Shown piece by piece: positions 35,977-45,119 of a stretch of DNA of 64,000 bases. Position 1 is the first letter of the stretch. Every line of letters starts with the position of its first letter. Position numbers and translations under genes: made by a program. Source of the stretch: Sphingomonas jinjuensis (lineage in GTDB: Bacteria > Pseudomonadota > Alphaproteobacteria > Sphingomonadales > Sphingomonadaceae); NCBI RefSeq assembly GCF_014197105.1, contig NZ_JACIEV010000010.1, positions 62,001 to 126,000 on the forward strand, written 5' to 3'. The notes beneath the pieces were generated by a model. That model saw only the letters and a list, made by a program, of their open reading frames with translations. It made no database searches and had not been told where the DNA came from.

Positions 35977-38859
35977 TTAGAACCGACCGCGCAGGGTCAG
36001 GCCATAGGTCCGCGGCTCGGCCAGATACTGCGAGAACAGCTGGCGACCGCCCGGATACTGCGGATCCTGGAACGCCGCCGACACGCCGCCTTCCTGGAAC
36101 GGCGAGTTGAACGCCACCTGCGCATAGTTCTGGTTGAGCAGGTTCTGCGCCCAGACTTCGATCGCCCAGCGCTCGTCCGGCCCGCGGATGCCGATGCGGG
36201 CGTTGACCAGCGCAAAGCCGTCCTGGATCTTCTGCGGGAACAGGTCGGAGCCGGTGTTATAGTCGCTGGTCATGCGGCTATCGACGTAGAACAGCGCCGA
36301 CAGGCCCGAGCTGCCGATATCCGGCGTCCACGACGCCGAGGTGGTGGTGACGATCCGCGGCGCGTTCGACAGCTCCGATCCCGGCAGCTTGCGCAGCGAC
36401 TGGTTGAGCGGCGCACCGGCGCCGGTGCCGACGAGGTTGTCGCGATACTTGGTGTCGGTGAACGTCGCACCCAGCGCCACGCGGAAGTTGCGCGCCGGCA
36501 CCAGCGAGGCTTCGAGCTCGACGCCCTGAGCCCGCACGCCATAGCCGACGCTGCCCGACGCGCAGGAGCCCGACGTGCCCGCCGCCGCATTATAGTTGGA
36601 CGCCGCGGTGAACTTGCTCTGGTCGCGATCGGCACCGCCCAGGCTGTCGGAGCAACCGTTGATGTTCTGGACGATGAAGACGCTGCCGTCGAAGGTGTTC
36701 AGCTGGAAGTTCTTGAAATCCTGGCGGAATGCCGCGGCGCTGAGCGTGAAGGGGCCGGTCGCGTATTTCGCGCCGATCTCGAACGAATTCACCGTCTCGG
36801 GCGCGAACTGCAGCGCCCCGACCAGCGCCTGCGCGCCGGCCTGGGCACTGCCGCCGCCGAACGACGCGAACGAGGCGATCGGCAGCTTCAGCGCCGACCG
36901 GTCAAGGTTGAACCCGCCTGCCTTATAGCCCTTCGAGAAGCTGCCGTAGAGCAGCAGGTCGTCGATCGGCTTCCACGACAGGATGCCGGTGCCGGTGAAC
37001 TGGTCCTCGTTGCGGCGGCTGTTGATCGCAACGCCGTTCAGCTCCGCCGTCGAGTTGCCCTGGCACGACAGGCCGATGATGCCCGCGGCGGTCGCCGCCA
37101 GCGGCGTCGCCAGGAAGGCCGACAGCGCCTGCTGGTTGGCGACGCAGGCGGTGTTGTCGTTGCCGAACCGGGCGTCGAACTTCTTGCGCTCGTTGGTGTA
37201 GCGAACGCCCAGCGTCAGATCGAGCCGGCTCGTCAGGTGGAAGATGTTATGCGTGAACAGCGCGTAGTTGCGGCTGTTCTGGTTGTAGACGTCGAGCGTC
37301 GAGCCGCGATCGTTGATGCTGTCGAGACGGTCGAACGCTGCCAGCAGCGCCGCGCCCGTTGCCGCGTTGATGCCCGACGCCGCGAGCGCGCCCGCCGGCA
37401 GCGCCGCACGGCCCTGTGCCGAGATACAGCCCGCCGATGCCGGGTTGTAGAAGGCGGCGAGGCCACCGCCCGAGATCGCACGGCAGGTCGCGAAGCGGCC
37501 ATACTGGCTGCCGAACCGCAGATTGTCGGTGACGCGCAGATCCTCGTTGGCGAAGAAGCCGCCGATCAGCCAGTCGAGCTTGTCACCGAACAGCGAGCCG
37601 TTCAGCCGCAGTTCCTGGGTGAAGGTCTTGAATTGCCGCGACGAATTGCCGTCGGCCGCGCGATACAGGATGTCGACGCGGCTATAGTCGGTGTCCGATC
37701 CCTGGTCGGACTTATAGTCGCGATAGGCGGTGATCGACGTCAGCTTGGTGTTGCCGAAATTCCAGTCGACCTGTCCCGAGAAGCCGTAATCCTTGGTCTG
37801 ACCGGCATAGCTGCGGCCCGGGCTGACCGACAGCTCGCGGCTGTAGCCGGGACGATTGATCAGGTTGAGCGGCTGGCCGAGATCGCGCAGCACGTTGACC
37901 ATGTTGTTGCCGGCGCTGCCCGCCGCCAGGCCCGCGTTTACCGAGGTCACCGGCTCGTTGAGGTTGCCGATGTACGGGTTGACGGTGCGATCGACATAGG
38001 TCGCGCCGCAGCAACGCTCGTCGCGCTTCGTATAGTCGGCGATCAGGCGGATGTTGATGTCGTCGGTCGGCTCCAGCCGCAACTGGCCGCGAAGGAAGTA
38101 GCGGTTGCGGTTGTTGACGTCGGTATTGTTTATCGAGTCGCGATAGAAGCCGTCGCGCTTGACGTAGACGCCGTCGACCCGCGCGGCGACGCGGTCGCCC
38201 AGCGGCACGTTGACGTTGCCCATGAAGCGCCAGAAATCATAATTGCCGTAGGTCGCTTCGCCACCGGCGGAGATCGCGTCGAACGACGGCGCCTTGCTGA
38301 TGATCGAGATGAGGCCCGCCGACGAGTTGCGCCCGCCCAGCGTGCCCTGCGGACCGCGCAGCACTTCGACGCGGTCGATCTCGCCCAGTTCGTTCAGGCC
38401 GATGCCCGAGCGAGAGCGATAGACGCCGTCGATGAACACCGCGACCGAGCTTTCCAGGCCGGGATTGTCGCCCACCGTGCCGATGCCGCGGATGCGCGCC
38501 GAGCCGTTGGCTTCCGAACCGGTCGACGACACCAGCAGCGACGGCGCCAGCTGGTTCAGCTGACGGATGTCGTTGGCACCCGAATTGGCGAGCGTGTCGG
38601 CAGTGATCGCCGAAATCGCGACCGGCACGTCGGCCAGCGCCTGGGCACGGCCCTGCGCGGTCACGACGATGTCGGCGCCGCTGGGGCTGTTGTTGTCGGC
38701 GGCCTGCTGCGTCGCATCGACCGACGCGTCCTGCGTCGCCGGCGCCGGGTTCGCTGGGCTGACGCCCGTCGAGGTCGACGTTTGCGTCTGCGCATATCCC
38801 GGCGCCGCGATCACCAGCGCCGACAGCGCGCACGCGGCTAGGAAGCTGGTCTTGGCCAT
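35977..38859 (-). CDS. TonB-dependent receptor
   Basis: 960 residues. Signal peptide (MAKTSFLAACALSALVIAAP, cleavage after GYAQ), a Ser/Thr/Ala-rich linker to about residue 62, then a plug domain from DIVVTAQGR (about 63) with RIRGIGTVGDNPGLESSVAV and VLRGPQGTLGGRNSSAG, and a 22-strand barrel ending in the aromatic YGLTLRGRF. Outer-membrane import driven by TonB-ExbBD. Position inside the acyl-CoA catabolic region suggests uptake of a hydrophobic substrate rather than iron (inference). GGGAGAGTGAG precedes the ATG. Confidence 0.93.
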   Translation of the reverse strand: MAKTSFLAACALSALVIAAPGYAQTQTSTSTGVSPANPAPATQDASVDATQQAADNNSPSGADIVVTAQGRAQALADVPVAISAITADTLANSGANDIRQLNQLAPSLLVSSTGSEANGSARIRGIGTVGDNPGLESSVAVFIDGVYRSRSGIGLNELGEIDRVEVLRGPQGTLGGRNSSAGLISIISKAPSFDAISAGGEATYGNYDFWRFMGNVNVPLGDRVAARVDGVYVKRDGFYRDSINNTDVNNRNRYFLRGQLRLEPTDDINIRLIADYTKRDERCCGATYVDRTVNPYIGNLNEPVTSVNAGLAAGSAGNNMVNVLRDLGQPLNLINRPGYSRELSVSPGRSYAGQTKDYGFSGQVDWNFGNTKLTSITAYRDYKSDQGSDTDYSRVDILYRAADGNSSRQFKTFTQELRLNGSLFGDKLDWLIGGFFANEDLRVTDNLRFGSQYGRFATCRAISGGGLAAFYNPASAGCISAQGRAALPAGALAASGINAATGAALLAAFDRLDSINDRGSTLDVYNQNSRNYALFTHNIFHLTSRLDLTLGVRYTNERKKFDARFGNDNTACVANQQALSAFLATPLAATAAGIIGLSCQGNSTAELNGVAINSRRNEDQFTGTGILSWKPIDDLLLYGSFSKGYKAGGFNLDRSALKLPIASFASFGGGSAQAGAQALVGALQFAPETVNSFEIGAKYATGPFTLSAAAFRQDFKNFQLNTFDGSVFIVQNINGCSDSLGGADRDQSKFTAASNYNAAAGTSGSCASGSVGYGVRAQGVELEASLVPARNFRVALGATFTDTKYRDNLVGTGAGAPLNQSLRKLPGSELSNAPRIVTTTSASWTPDIGSSGLSALFYVDSRMTSDYNTGSDLFPQKIQDGFALVNARIGIRGPDERWAIEVWAQNLLNQNYAQVAFNSPFQEGGVSAAFQDPQYPGGRQLFSQYLAEPRTYGLTLRGRF

Positions 38860-38912
38860 CTCACTCTCCCTGATCGGCCGGGAAGCTCGATCGTTCCCGT
38901 ACCGTTGGCTCG

Positions 38913-38941
38913 AATAGACAGGCGCATGCCCCAAACGTCAA
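38913..38941 (-). promoter_or_regulatory. Candidate promoter of the TonB-dependent receptor gene
   Basis: Minus strand TTGACG (38941-38936) and TCTATT (38918-38913) with 17 bases between, about 55 bases before the receptor ATG. The rest of the 342-base spacer (38860-39201) shows no gene, clear hairpin or repeat. Confidence 0.42.
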
Positions 38942-39201
38942 GCGTCGAAAACGGCGGTTTGCTCGAACTGCGTAGGAGTGTGGCCACCATGTCACGCGCA
39001 GACAGAAAAACCGTTTCGGCCAAACCCTGTCTTCGACAACGCCAAATCGAGCTAGGGCAGCGACGCTGGCAAATCGGCTGACGGACGCTCGCCCCCGTTC
39101 GTGTCACCACGCACGGGTCGGCACGACCGACATGAATGGGCCTATTCCCAGCCTCTACCAAAAGCGAATGTCACCCCTGCCACAGCGGCAATGAAGAGCC
39201 C

Positions 39202-40269
39202 TCAATAGCCGTTGAGCCGGGCGAAGCGATCGCGATGATAGGCGGCATTGCCCCACATCGCCTCGAGCACCGCCGACCGCTTCAGATACAAGCCGGCGTC
39301 ATGCTCGTCGGTCATGCCGATTCCGCCATGCAGCTGCACCATCTCGCGACTGACCAGCTTCAGCGTCTCGCTTGCCACCGCCTTGGCCAGGCTGGCGGTC
39401 TGGTCGATATCCGACCGGCCGGCATCGATCGCCTCCAGCGCGCCCTCGACCACCGATCGCATCAGCTCCAGCTCGGTGAACTGCTTGGCCATGCGATGCT
39501 GCAGCGCCTGGAATGTCGACAGCGGTTGGCCGAACTGGACGCGCGTCTTGAGATAGTCGTTGGTCGTGGCGAAGGCCGCCTCGGCCATTCCCAGCATCTC
39601 CGCGGTAATCAGGATCGTCGCCCGGTCGACGATCGCGGCGGTCAGCTCGGGCCCGCCCAGCCGGATCGCCGGCGCGCCGTCGAACACGACGTCGGCATGG
39701 CTGCGCGCGTCGGCCATTGCCCGCGTGCGCCGGCTGACGCCCTCGCCGTCCGCCACCAGGTATAGCCCGTCCGTCGCCGCAACGACGAACAGGGCGGCCC
39801 CGTCGCCCTCGGCCACGAACGCCTTGGTGCCGCTCAGCCGCCCGTCCTCGACTCGGGCGGAGTAGGCCTGGTCGCCATGCACCGGCCCTTCGTCGATCGC
39901 GAGCGTCGCGATCACCGAGCCATCGGCGATCCGCGGCAGCCATTCCGCCTTCGCGCCCTCGTCCTCGCCCATCGCGATCGCGGTCGCCGCCGGACCGGTC
40001 GATGCGAGCGGCGTCGCGGATAGATTGCGCCCCAGCTGCTCGATCACCAACCCCAGCGACAGATAGCCGAACGCCGAACCGCCATATTCTTCGGGCACGA
40101 CCACGCCGGCCCATCCCATCTGTCCGACCGAATTCCACGCTTGCGGATCGTGGCCGACACCCGTCGCCGCATTGCGCAGCCGCCGGAATGCCGCGACCGG
40201 CGATTCATGGTCCGCCCACTCGCGCGCCATATCGCGCAGCATCACCTGTTCGTCGTTGAGAACGGCCAT
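39202..40269 (-). CDS. Acyl-CoA dehydrogenase, short partner of pair 2 (FAD-binding subunit)
   Basis: 355 residues. It holds RVQFGQPLSTFQALQHR beginning at residue 243 and LHGGIGMTDEHDAG near the C-terminus, but the catalytic-base segment reads IVDRATILITAEMLG (213-227) with no Glu. It mirrors the short member of pair 1 (24157-25284), and its long partner is encoded 134 bases upstream at 40404-41612. ATG 40269 follows AAAGGA. Probably half of a heteromeric ACAD. Confidence 0.9.
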   Translation of the reverse strand: MAVLNDEQVMLRDMAREWADHESPVAAFRRLRNAATGVGHDPQAWNSVGQMGWAGVVVPEEYGGSAFGYLSLGLVIEQLGRNLSATPLASTGPAATAIAMGEDEGAKAEWLPRIADGSVIATLAIDEGPVHGDQAYSARVEDGRLSGTKAFVAEGDGAALFVVAATDGLYLVADGEGVSRRTRAMADARSHADVVFDGAPAIRLGGPELTAAIVDRATILITAEMLGMAEAAFATTNDYLKTRVQFGQPLSTFQALQHRMAKQFTELELMRSVVEGALEAIDAGRSDIDQTASLAKAVASETLKLVSREMVQLHGGIGMTDEHDAGLYLKRSAVLEAMWGNAAYHRDRFARLNGY

Positions 40270-40293
40270 GATTTTTCCTTTGATCTCGCAATT

Positions 40294-40399
40294 CCGTTCG
40301 TCCTGAGGAGCCGCTGAGCGAAGTCGAAGCGGCGTCTCGAAGGACATGTGGTTCGAGACGAGGCTTCGACTGCGCTCAGCCTCTCCTCACCACGAACGG
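40294..40399. repeat. Family B intergenic palindrome, copy 5
   Basis: CCGTTCGTCCTGAGGAGCCG...GCGGCGTCTCGAAGGAC and inverted TTCGAGACGAGGC...GCTCAGCCTCTCCTCACCACGAACGG form a long hairpin between the two dehydrogenases of pair 2, the same position as copy 2 in pair 1. Confidence 0.85.
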
Positions 40400-40403
40400 A
40401 CGG

Positions 40404-41612
40404 TCATTGATGGTCGAGCATCCCCAGGATGCGCTTGGCGATGACGTTGTTCTGGATCTCGCTCGATCCGCCATAGATCGACACCGCCTTGCCCCACAGC
40501 CAGGTGCGCGTCTGGTTCAGCTCCGCCTCGCTGAACCCCTCGCCTTCCCAACCGAGGCCGTTCATCCCCATGATCTCGATGCCGAGTTCCGCCTTGTCCT
40601 GGGTGATCCGCGCACCGACGTTTTTCATGATCGACGTCGCCGCCGATGGCCCCTGGTTGGTCTTCGCCTCCAGCGCGGCGCGGCGCAGCGTCATCATGAA
40701 GGCGCGTTGGTCCATCTCGTGGCGGACGATCCGCGAGCGCAGGTCGGTATCGGCGAGCCGCCCCTCGCCATCCGTACCGCGATATTCCTTGGCAAGCTCG
40801 CTGACCGGCTTGCCCGCCAGCAGCCGCCCCGCCGATCCGCCGCCGCCCGACAGGCTCGATCGCTCGTGCTGGAGCAACCGCTTGCCGATCGTCCAGCCCT
40901 CGCCCTCGCGCCCGACCAGATTCTCCTTGGGGACTTTCACGTTGGTGAAGAACGTCTCGCAAAACGGCGACGAGCCCGAGATCAGCCGGATCGGCTTCAC
41001 CTCGACGCCCGGCGCATCCATGTCGATCAGCAGGAAGCTGATGCCTTCATGCTTTTTGGACTTGTCGGTCCGCACCAGCGCGAAGCACTTGTCGGCCCAT
41101 TGCCCGCCGCTCGTCCACGTCTTCTGCCCGTTAACGAGGTAGTGGTCGCCCTTGTCCTCGGCAAAGGTCTGCAGCGCCGCCAGGTCGGAGCCGGCGCCGG
41201 GTTCCGAATAACCCTGGCACCAGCGCACCTCGCCCTTCGCGATCGCAGGAATATGCTCCTGCTTCTGCGCCTCGGTGCCATATTCGAGCAGCGTCGGCCC
41301 GAACATCATCACGCCCATACCGCCGATCGGATTATAGGCGCCGATCCGCGCCATCTCCTCCTGCAGCACGCGCGCCTCGGCACGGCTCAGCCCGCCGCCG
41401 CCATATTGGCGCGGCCAGATCGGCACGCCCCAGCCCTTCTCGCCGATCGCCTCGCGCCATGCGCGCTGGTCGGCGGTCTCCTCGGAAGGGCCGTCGATCG
41501 CCGACATGGCATTGTCGGTGCCCTTCAGGCTCGCCGGGAAGTTCGCCGCCAGCCAGTCGCGCGCCTCGGCGCGAAAGGTCTCCGTCTCGTCGATCGCCGC
41601 GACGCTCGCCAT
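40404..41612 (-). CDS. Acyl-CoA dehydrogenase, long partner of pair 2 (catalytic-Glu subunit)
   Basis: 402 residues. E250 lies in LLQHERSSLSGG, equal to E249 of the pair 1 long subunit. RWCQGYSEPGAGSDLA is intact. No RxQFG motif is present (the region reads ALEAKTNQGPSAAT). The C-terminus IYGGSSEIQNNVIAKRILGM is typical. It would supply the base, while the short partner supplies FAD contacts. ATG 41612 follows GGGAGAG. Pairs 1 and 2 are clearly related but not identical, so they may act on different chain-length or ring intermediates (inference). Confidence 0.9.
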   Translation of the reverse strand: MASVAAIDETETFRAEARDWLAANFPASLKGTDNAMSAIDGPSEETADQRAWREAIGEKGWGVPIWPRQYGGGGLSRAEARVLQEEMARIGAYNPIGGMGVMMFGPTLLEYGTEAQKQEHIPAIAKGEVRWCQGYSEPGAGSDLAALQTFAEDKGDHYLVNGQKTWTSGGQWADKCFALVRTDKSKKHEGISFLLIDMDAPGVEVKPIRLISGSSPFCETFFTNVKVPKENLVGREGEGWTIGKRLLQHERSSLSGGGGSAGRLLAGKPVSELAKEYRGTDGEGRLADTDLRSRIVRHEMDQRAFMMTLRRAALEAKTNQGPSAATSIMKNVGARITQDKAELGIEIMGMNGLGWEGEGFSEAELNQTRTWLWGKAVSIYGGSSEIQNNVIAKRILGMLDHQ

Positions 41613-41703
41613 CACTCTCTCCCACCGTGTCATTTTCCGAACATCGGGTATGGCTCATCATCGCACGTCCGGCTCGCGATGCAAAGCACCAAGACGAGTC
41701 CGC

Positions 41704-42501
41704 CTAATGCTCCCGGCCCGGGCGGCGGGACAGGCCGACATCGAGATGCGCGCCGGCGTCGAGCAACACCGTCTCGCCGGTGATGACCCGCGTCGCCGGA
41801 TCGAGCAGCATCACGATCGGTTCGGCGATATCCTCGGGCGTCGCTGCGATTGCCATCGGCGTCGCGGCAGCGATCCGCTCGTTGAGCGCGGCGAACCGCT
41901 CCGCACCCAGCTTCTTCTCGAACCAGCCGGTGCCGACATAGCCCGGCGCGACCGCGTTGACCCTGATCTGCGGCGCCAGCACGCGAGCCAGGCTGCGCGT
42001 CATCGTGTCGAGCGCGCCCTTCGACGCCGCATAGGCGACCGACGATCCCATCCCGAACACGCCGGCGACCGAGGCCACGTTGACCACCGCGCCCATCCCG
42101 CTGTCACGCAGATGCGGCACGGCGGCCCTGACCATCTGGAACGGCGCGATCGTGTTCAGGCGATAGATGTCGACGAAATCCTCGGCATCAAGCGCGTCGA
42201 GATCCTCGTGGTTCGCATGCTTGGTGCGTCCGGCATTGTTGACGAGGAAGTCGACCCGGCCGAGGCGGTCGACCCCCGCCGCGACCAGCGCGCGGCAGGC
42301 GGCATCCTCGACGATGTCGGCCTGCACCGCGATGCTGCCGTTGCCGATGTCGGCGACCAGCGCTTCCGCCTCGTCGCGGCTGTGCGCATAGTTGACGACG
42401 CAGCGCACGCCCCGTGCCGCCAGCCGCCGGACCACCGCCGCGCCGATCCCGGTGCCACCACCGGTGACGATCGCCACCGTGCCGTCCATCGCGTCCGCCA
42501 T
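41704..42501 (-). CDS. SDR family oxidoreductase
   Basis: 265 residues, classical SDR: GGGTGIGAAV at 14-23, NNAGR (88-92), VASVAG Ser, catalytic YAASK at about 157-161. The N-Y-A after strand two resembles FabG-type enzymes, which usually use NADP(H). ATG 42501, with GGAAGGAA upstream. Divergent from the AMP-ligase gene with only 71 bases between starts, suggesting shared control. Confidence 0.89.
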   Translation of the reverse strand: MADAMDGTVAIVTGGGTGIGAAVVRRLAARGVRCVVNYAHSRDEAEALVADIGNGSIAVQADIVEDAACRALVAAGVDRLGRVDFLVNNAGRTKHANHEDLDALDAEDFVDIYRLNTIAPFQMVRAAVPHLRDSGMGAVVNVASVAGVFGMGSSVAYAASKGALDTMTRSLARVLAPQIRVNAVAPGYVGTGWFEKKLGAERFAALNERIAAATPMAIAATPEDIAEPIVMLLDPATRVITGETVLLDAGAHLDVGLSRRPGREH

Positions 42502-42572
42502 CCTCGTTCCTTCCAGCATTTTCGAAGATCGCGTATGGCATTCGTGCCCGGCTTCGCCTAGCCGTGGCGGCG

Positions 42573-44099
42573 ATGACAGCCGCCGATCTGCTCGCCAGCG
42601 ACTTCGCCACCCTGCCGCAACTGATCGCGGCCCACGCCGCCGAGCGTGGCGGCAAGACGGCGGTCGCCGACGAGACGCGTACGCTGACCTATGCGCAGCT
42701 CGATGCCAGGATGAGTCGGGTCGCGGCGGCCCTGCAGCGCGACGGCATCGGCACCGGCACACCGATCGCGGTCGTCGCGGCACCCAGCGTCGACTATGCC
42801 GCGGTCTCCCTGGGCACGCTGCGCGCCGGCTGCGTCGCCACCCCGCTGTCGCCGAGCGCGACGCCGGGCGCCATCGCCGCGATGATCGCCGACAGCGCTG
42901 CGCCGCTGGTGTTCCTCGACGCCGTCAACGCCACCACCCTCGCCGACGAGCCGCTGACGGCGCGCGCGATCCGGCTCGACACGCCGGCGTTCGAGGAATG
43001 GCTCGCCCCCGAGGGCGCAAGGCCCAGCGAGCCCGACATCCACCCCGAGGATGCCTTCAACATCATCTATTCGTCGGGCACCACCGGCACGCCCAAGGGC
43101 ATCGTCCAGAGCCACGCGATGCGCTGGCAGCATCTTTCGCGCAATGCCGCCGCCGGCTTCGCCGACGCGGTGACGATGATCGCGACGCCGCTCTATTCGA
43201 ACACGACGCTGGTCAGCTTCCTGCCGACGCTCGGCTGGGGTGGCACCGTCGTGCTGATGGGCAAGTTCGATGCCCGCCGCTATCTCGAACTGGCGCAGGC
43301 GCACCGGGCGACCCACACCATGCTGGTGCCGGTCCAGTACCAGCGGATCATGGCGCTGCCCGACTTCGACGGCTTCGACCTCTCCAGCTTCCGCTTCAAG
43401 ACCTCGACCAGCGCCCCCTTCTCGGCGGCGCTCAAGGCCGACGTCGTCGCGCGCTGGCCCGGCCTGCTCGTCGAATATTACGGCATGACCGAGGGCGGCG
43501 CATCGTGCGGCCTCAACGCGACGGCGCATCCCGACAAGCTCCACACCGTCGGCCAGCCGATGCCGGGCCACGAGATCCGCCTGATCGACGAGGACGGTAA
43601 CGAGGTGCCCCCCGGCGAGATGGGCGAGGTGGTCGGCCGCTCGCCGGCGATGATGAACGGCTATCATGGCCGCGAGGGCGCGACCCGCGACGCCGAATGG
43701 TATGACGCCGAGGGCCGCCGCTACATCCGCCACGGCGATGTCGGCCGGTTCGACAAGGACGGCTTCCTGATCCTGATGGACCGCAAGAAGGATCTCATCA
43801 TCTCCGGCGGGTTCAACATCTACCCGTCCGACCTGGAGGCCGTGCTGCGCCAGCATCCCGCGGTCGCCGATGCCGCCGTCATCGGCGTGCCGAGCGAGGC
43901 ATGGGGCGAAACGCCGGTCGGCATCGTCGTACTGCGCGAGGAGGTGCCGCTCGACGCCGTCCTCGCCTGGACCAACGACCGCCTCGGCCGCACCCAGCGG
44001 CTGGCGGCACTGCACGCCACGGACGAGTTGCCGCGCAGCGCGATCGGCAAGGTGCTGAAACGCGAACTGCGCGATGCGCTGGCGGAGGGGACGCTATGA
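42573..44099 (+). CDS. AMP-forming acyl-CoA ligase
   Basis: 508 residues. Motifs: IIYSSGTTGTPKGIVQ (about 167-182), YYGMTEGGASCG, HGDVGRFDKDGFLILMDRKKD and the terminal IGKVLKRELRD lysine. Second ANL-family ligase of the region, cytoplasmic, making an acyl-CoA from a carboxylic acid. The start may be GTG 42564 or ATG 42573; neither has a strong ribosome-binding site. It overlaps the next gene (ATGA). Confidence 0.91.
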   Translation: MTAADLLASDFATLPQLIAAHAAERGGKTAVADETRTLTYAQLDARMSRVAAALQRDGIGTGTPIAVVAAPSVDYAAVSLGTLRAGCVATPLSPSATPGAIAAMIADSAAPLVFLDAVNATTLADEPLTARAIRLDTPAFEEWLAPEGARPSEPDIHPEDAFNIIYSSGTTGTPKGIVQSHAMRWQHLSRNAAAGFADAVTMIATPLYSNTTLVSFLPTLGWGGTVVLMGKFDARRYLELAQAHRATHTMLVPVQYQRIMALPDFDGFDLSSFRFKTSTSAPFSAALKADVVARWPGLLVEYYGMTEGGASCGLNATAHPDKLHTVGQPMPGHEIRLIDEDGNEVPPGEMGEVVGRSPAMMNGYHGREGATRDAEWYDAEGRRYIRHGDVGRFDKDGFLILMDRKKDLIISGGFNIYPSDLEAVLRQHPAVADAAVIGVPSEAWGETPVGIVVLREEVPLDAVLAWTNDRLGRTQRLAALHATDELPRSAIGKVLKRELRDALAEGTL

Positions 44100-44872
44100 C
44101 CACGCTGACGTCGATCATCGATGCGCTCGAGCCCATTGGCGAGGATGCATGGCGCGGCCACATTCCCGATAACTGGCTTCAGGGACGCACCGCCTATGGT
44201 GGCCTGTCGTCTGCGCTCGCGCTTCATGCTGCGCAGCATAGCGACGCCGACCTCCCCCCGCTCCGCTCCGCGCTGGTCGCCTTCATCGGCCCGCTGTCGG
44301 GCGCGGTGACGATCACCGCCACCCGCCTGCGCCGCGGCCGCAACGCCGCCTTCGTCCAGGCCGATGTGACGAGCGACGCGGGGCTCGGGTTGCGCGCGAC
44401 CTTCGTCTTCATGGGCGCGGTGCCCTCGATGCTCGACCACGCCACCGGCGAGCGCCCCGACTTCCCCCGTCCCGGCCCCGACGACCGCACCTATCGCGGC
44501 ACCGCACAGGTGCCCTTCACGCAGAATTTCGAGCTGGTCGACAAGCGCGACGGCGGCGATCCCGCCGAATGGCTGCGCTGGGTCCGCCTCGCTGATCGCG
44601 ACGGCCTTGACCCGATGGTCGAGCTGATCGCAGTCGCGGACTGCCTTCCCCCCGCGGCGCTGAAGCTGGTCGGCAGGCCGGTGCCGCTCAGTTCGATGAC
44701 GTGGCAGCTCAACCTCCTCGGCCCCGCCCCCAGGACCGAGGACGGCTGGTGGCTGCTGCGCGCCCGCACCGACTATGCGCGCGAGGGCAGTTCGAGCCAG
44801 TCGATGGCGATCTGGAACGCCGCGGGCGAACCGGTGGCCGAACAGATGCAGAGCGTCGCGATCTTCGGGTAA
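44096..44872 (+). CDS. Acyl-CoA thioesterase family protein
   Basis: 258 residues with the two hot-dog halves of the TesB-like 'thioesterase family protein' group: NWLQGRTAYGGLSSALALHA (about 24-43), PLRSALVAFIGPLSG, and the C-terminal RPVPLSSMTWQLNLLGPAP and EGSSSQSMAIWNAAGEPVAEQMQ. Second thioesterase of the region, translationally coupled to the ligase (ATGA overlap), so the pair may control the acyl-CoA/free acid balance of one substrate. Confidence 0.85.
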   Translation: MTTLTSIIDALEPIGEDAWRGHIPDNWLQGRTAYGGLSSALALHAAQHSDADLPPLRSALVAFIGPLSGAVTITATRLRRGRNAAFVQADVTSDAGLGLRATFVFMGAVPSMLDHATGERPDFPRPGPDDRTYRGTAQVPFTQNFELVDKRDGGDPAEWLRWVRLADRDGLDPMVELIAVADCLPPAALKLVGRPVPLSSMTWQLNLLGPAPRTEDGWWLLRARTDYAREGSSSQSMAIWNAAGEPVAEQMQSVAIFG

Positions 44873-44876
44873 ATAA

Positions 44877-45009
44877 TCCTCCCCCGCCAGGGGGAGGTGG
44901 CGCGCCGAAGGCGTGACGGAGGGGGAGGAAGCACGAGCTTCTCGATAGCTGGTCGCTTTCCGCCCCCTCCGTCTTGCTGCGCAAGCCACCTCCCCTGGCG
45001 GAGGAGGAT
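44877..45009. repeat. G-rich intergenic palindrome, family A copy 8
   Basis: ATCCTCCCCCGCCAGGGGGA...GGCGTGACGGAGGGGG and the inverted CCCCCTCCGTC...CCACCTCCCCTGGCGGAGGAGGAT arms; closely related to copy 2 (same GATCCTCCCCCGCCAGGGGG core). Confidence 0.87.
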
Positions 45010-45119
45010 GAAACGCAGCGACAATCTGCGACAAATTCCCGCGTGCCCGACAAACCTGCGCGACGGCCATCGCCCAAATGCCGATCGACCGGGGATCATC
45101 CCGGCTGACCGGAGTTCCC

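Noticed and set aside
38838..39161. 107-codon frame in the leader of the TonB-dependent receptor
   Set aside because: It overlaps the receptor start in another frame, has an Arg/Ser-rich product and no ribosome-binding site.
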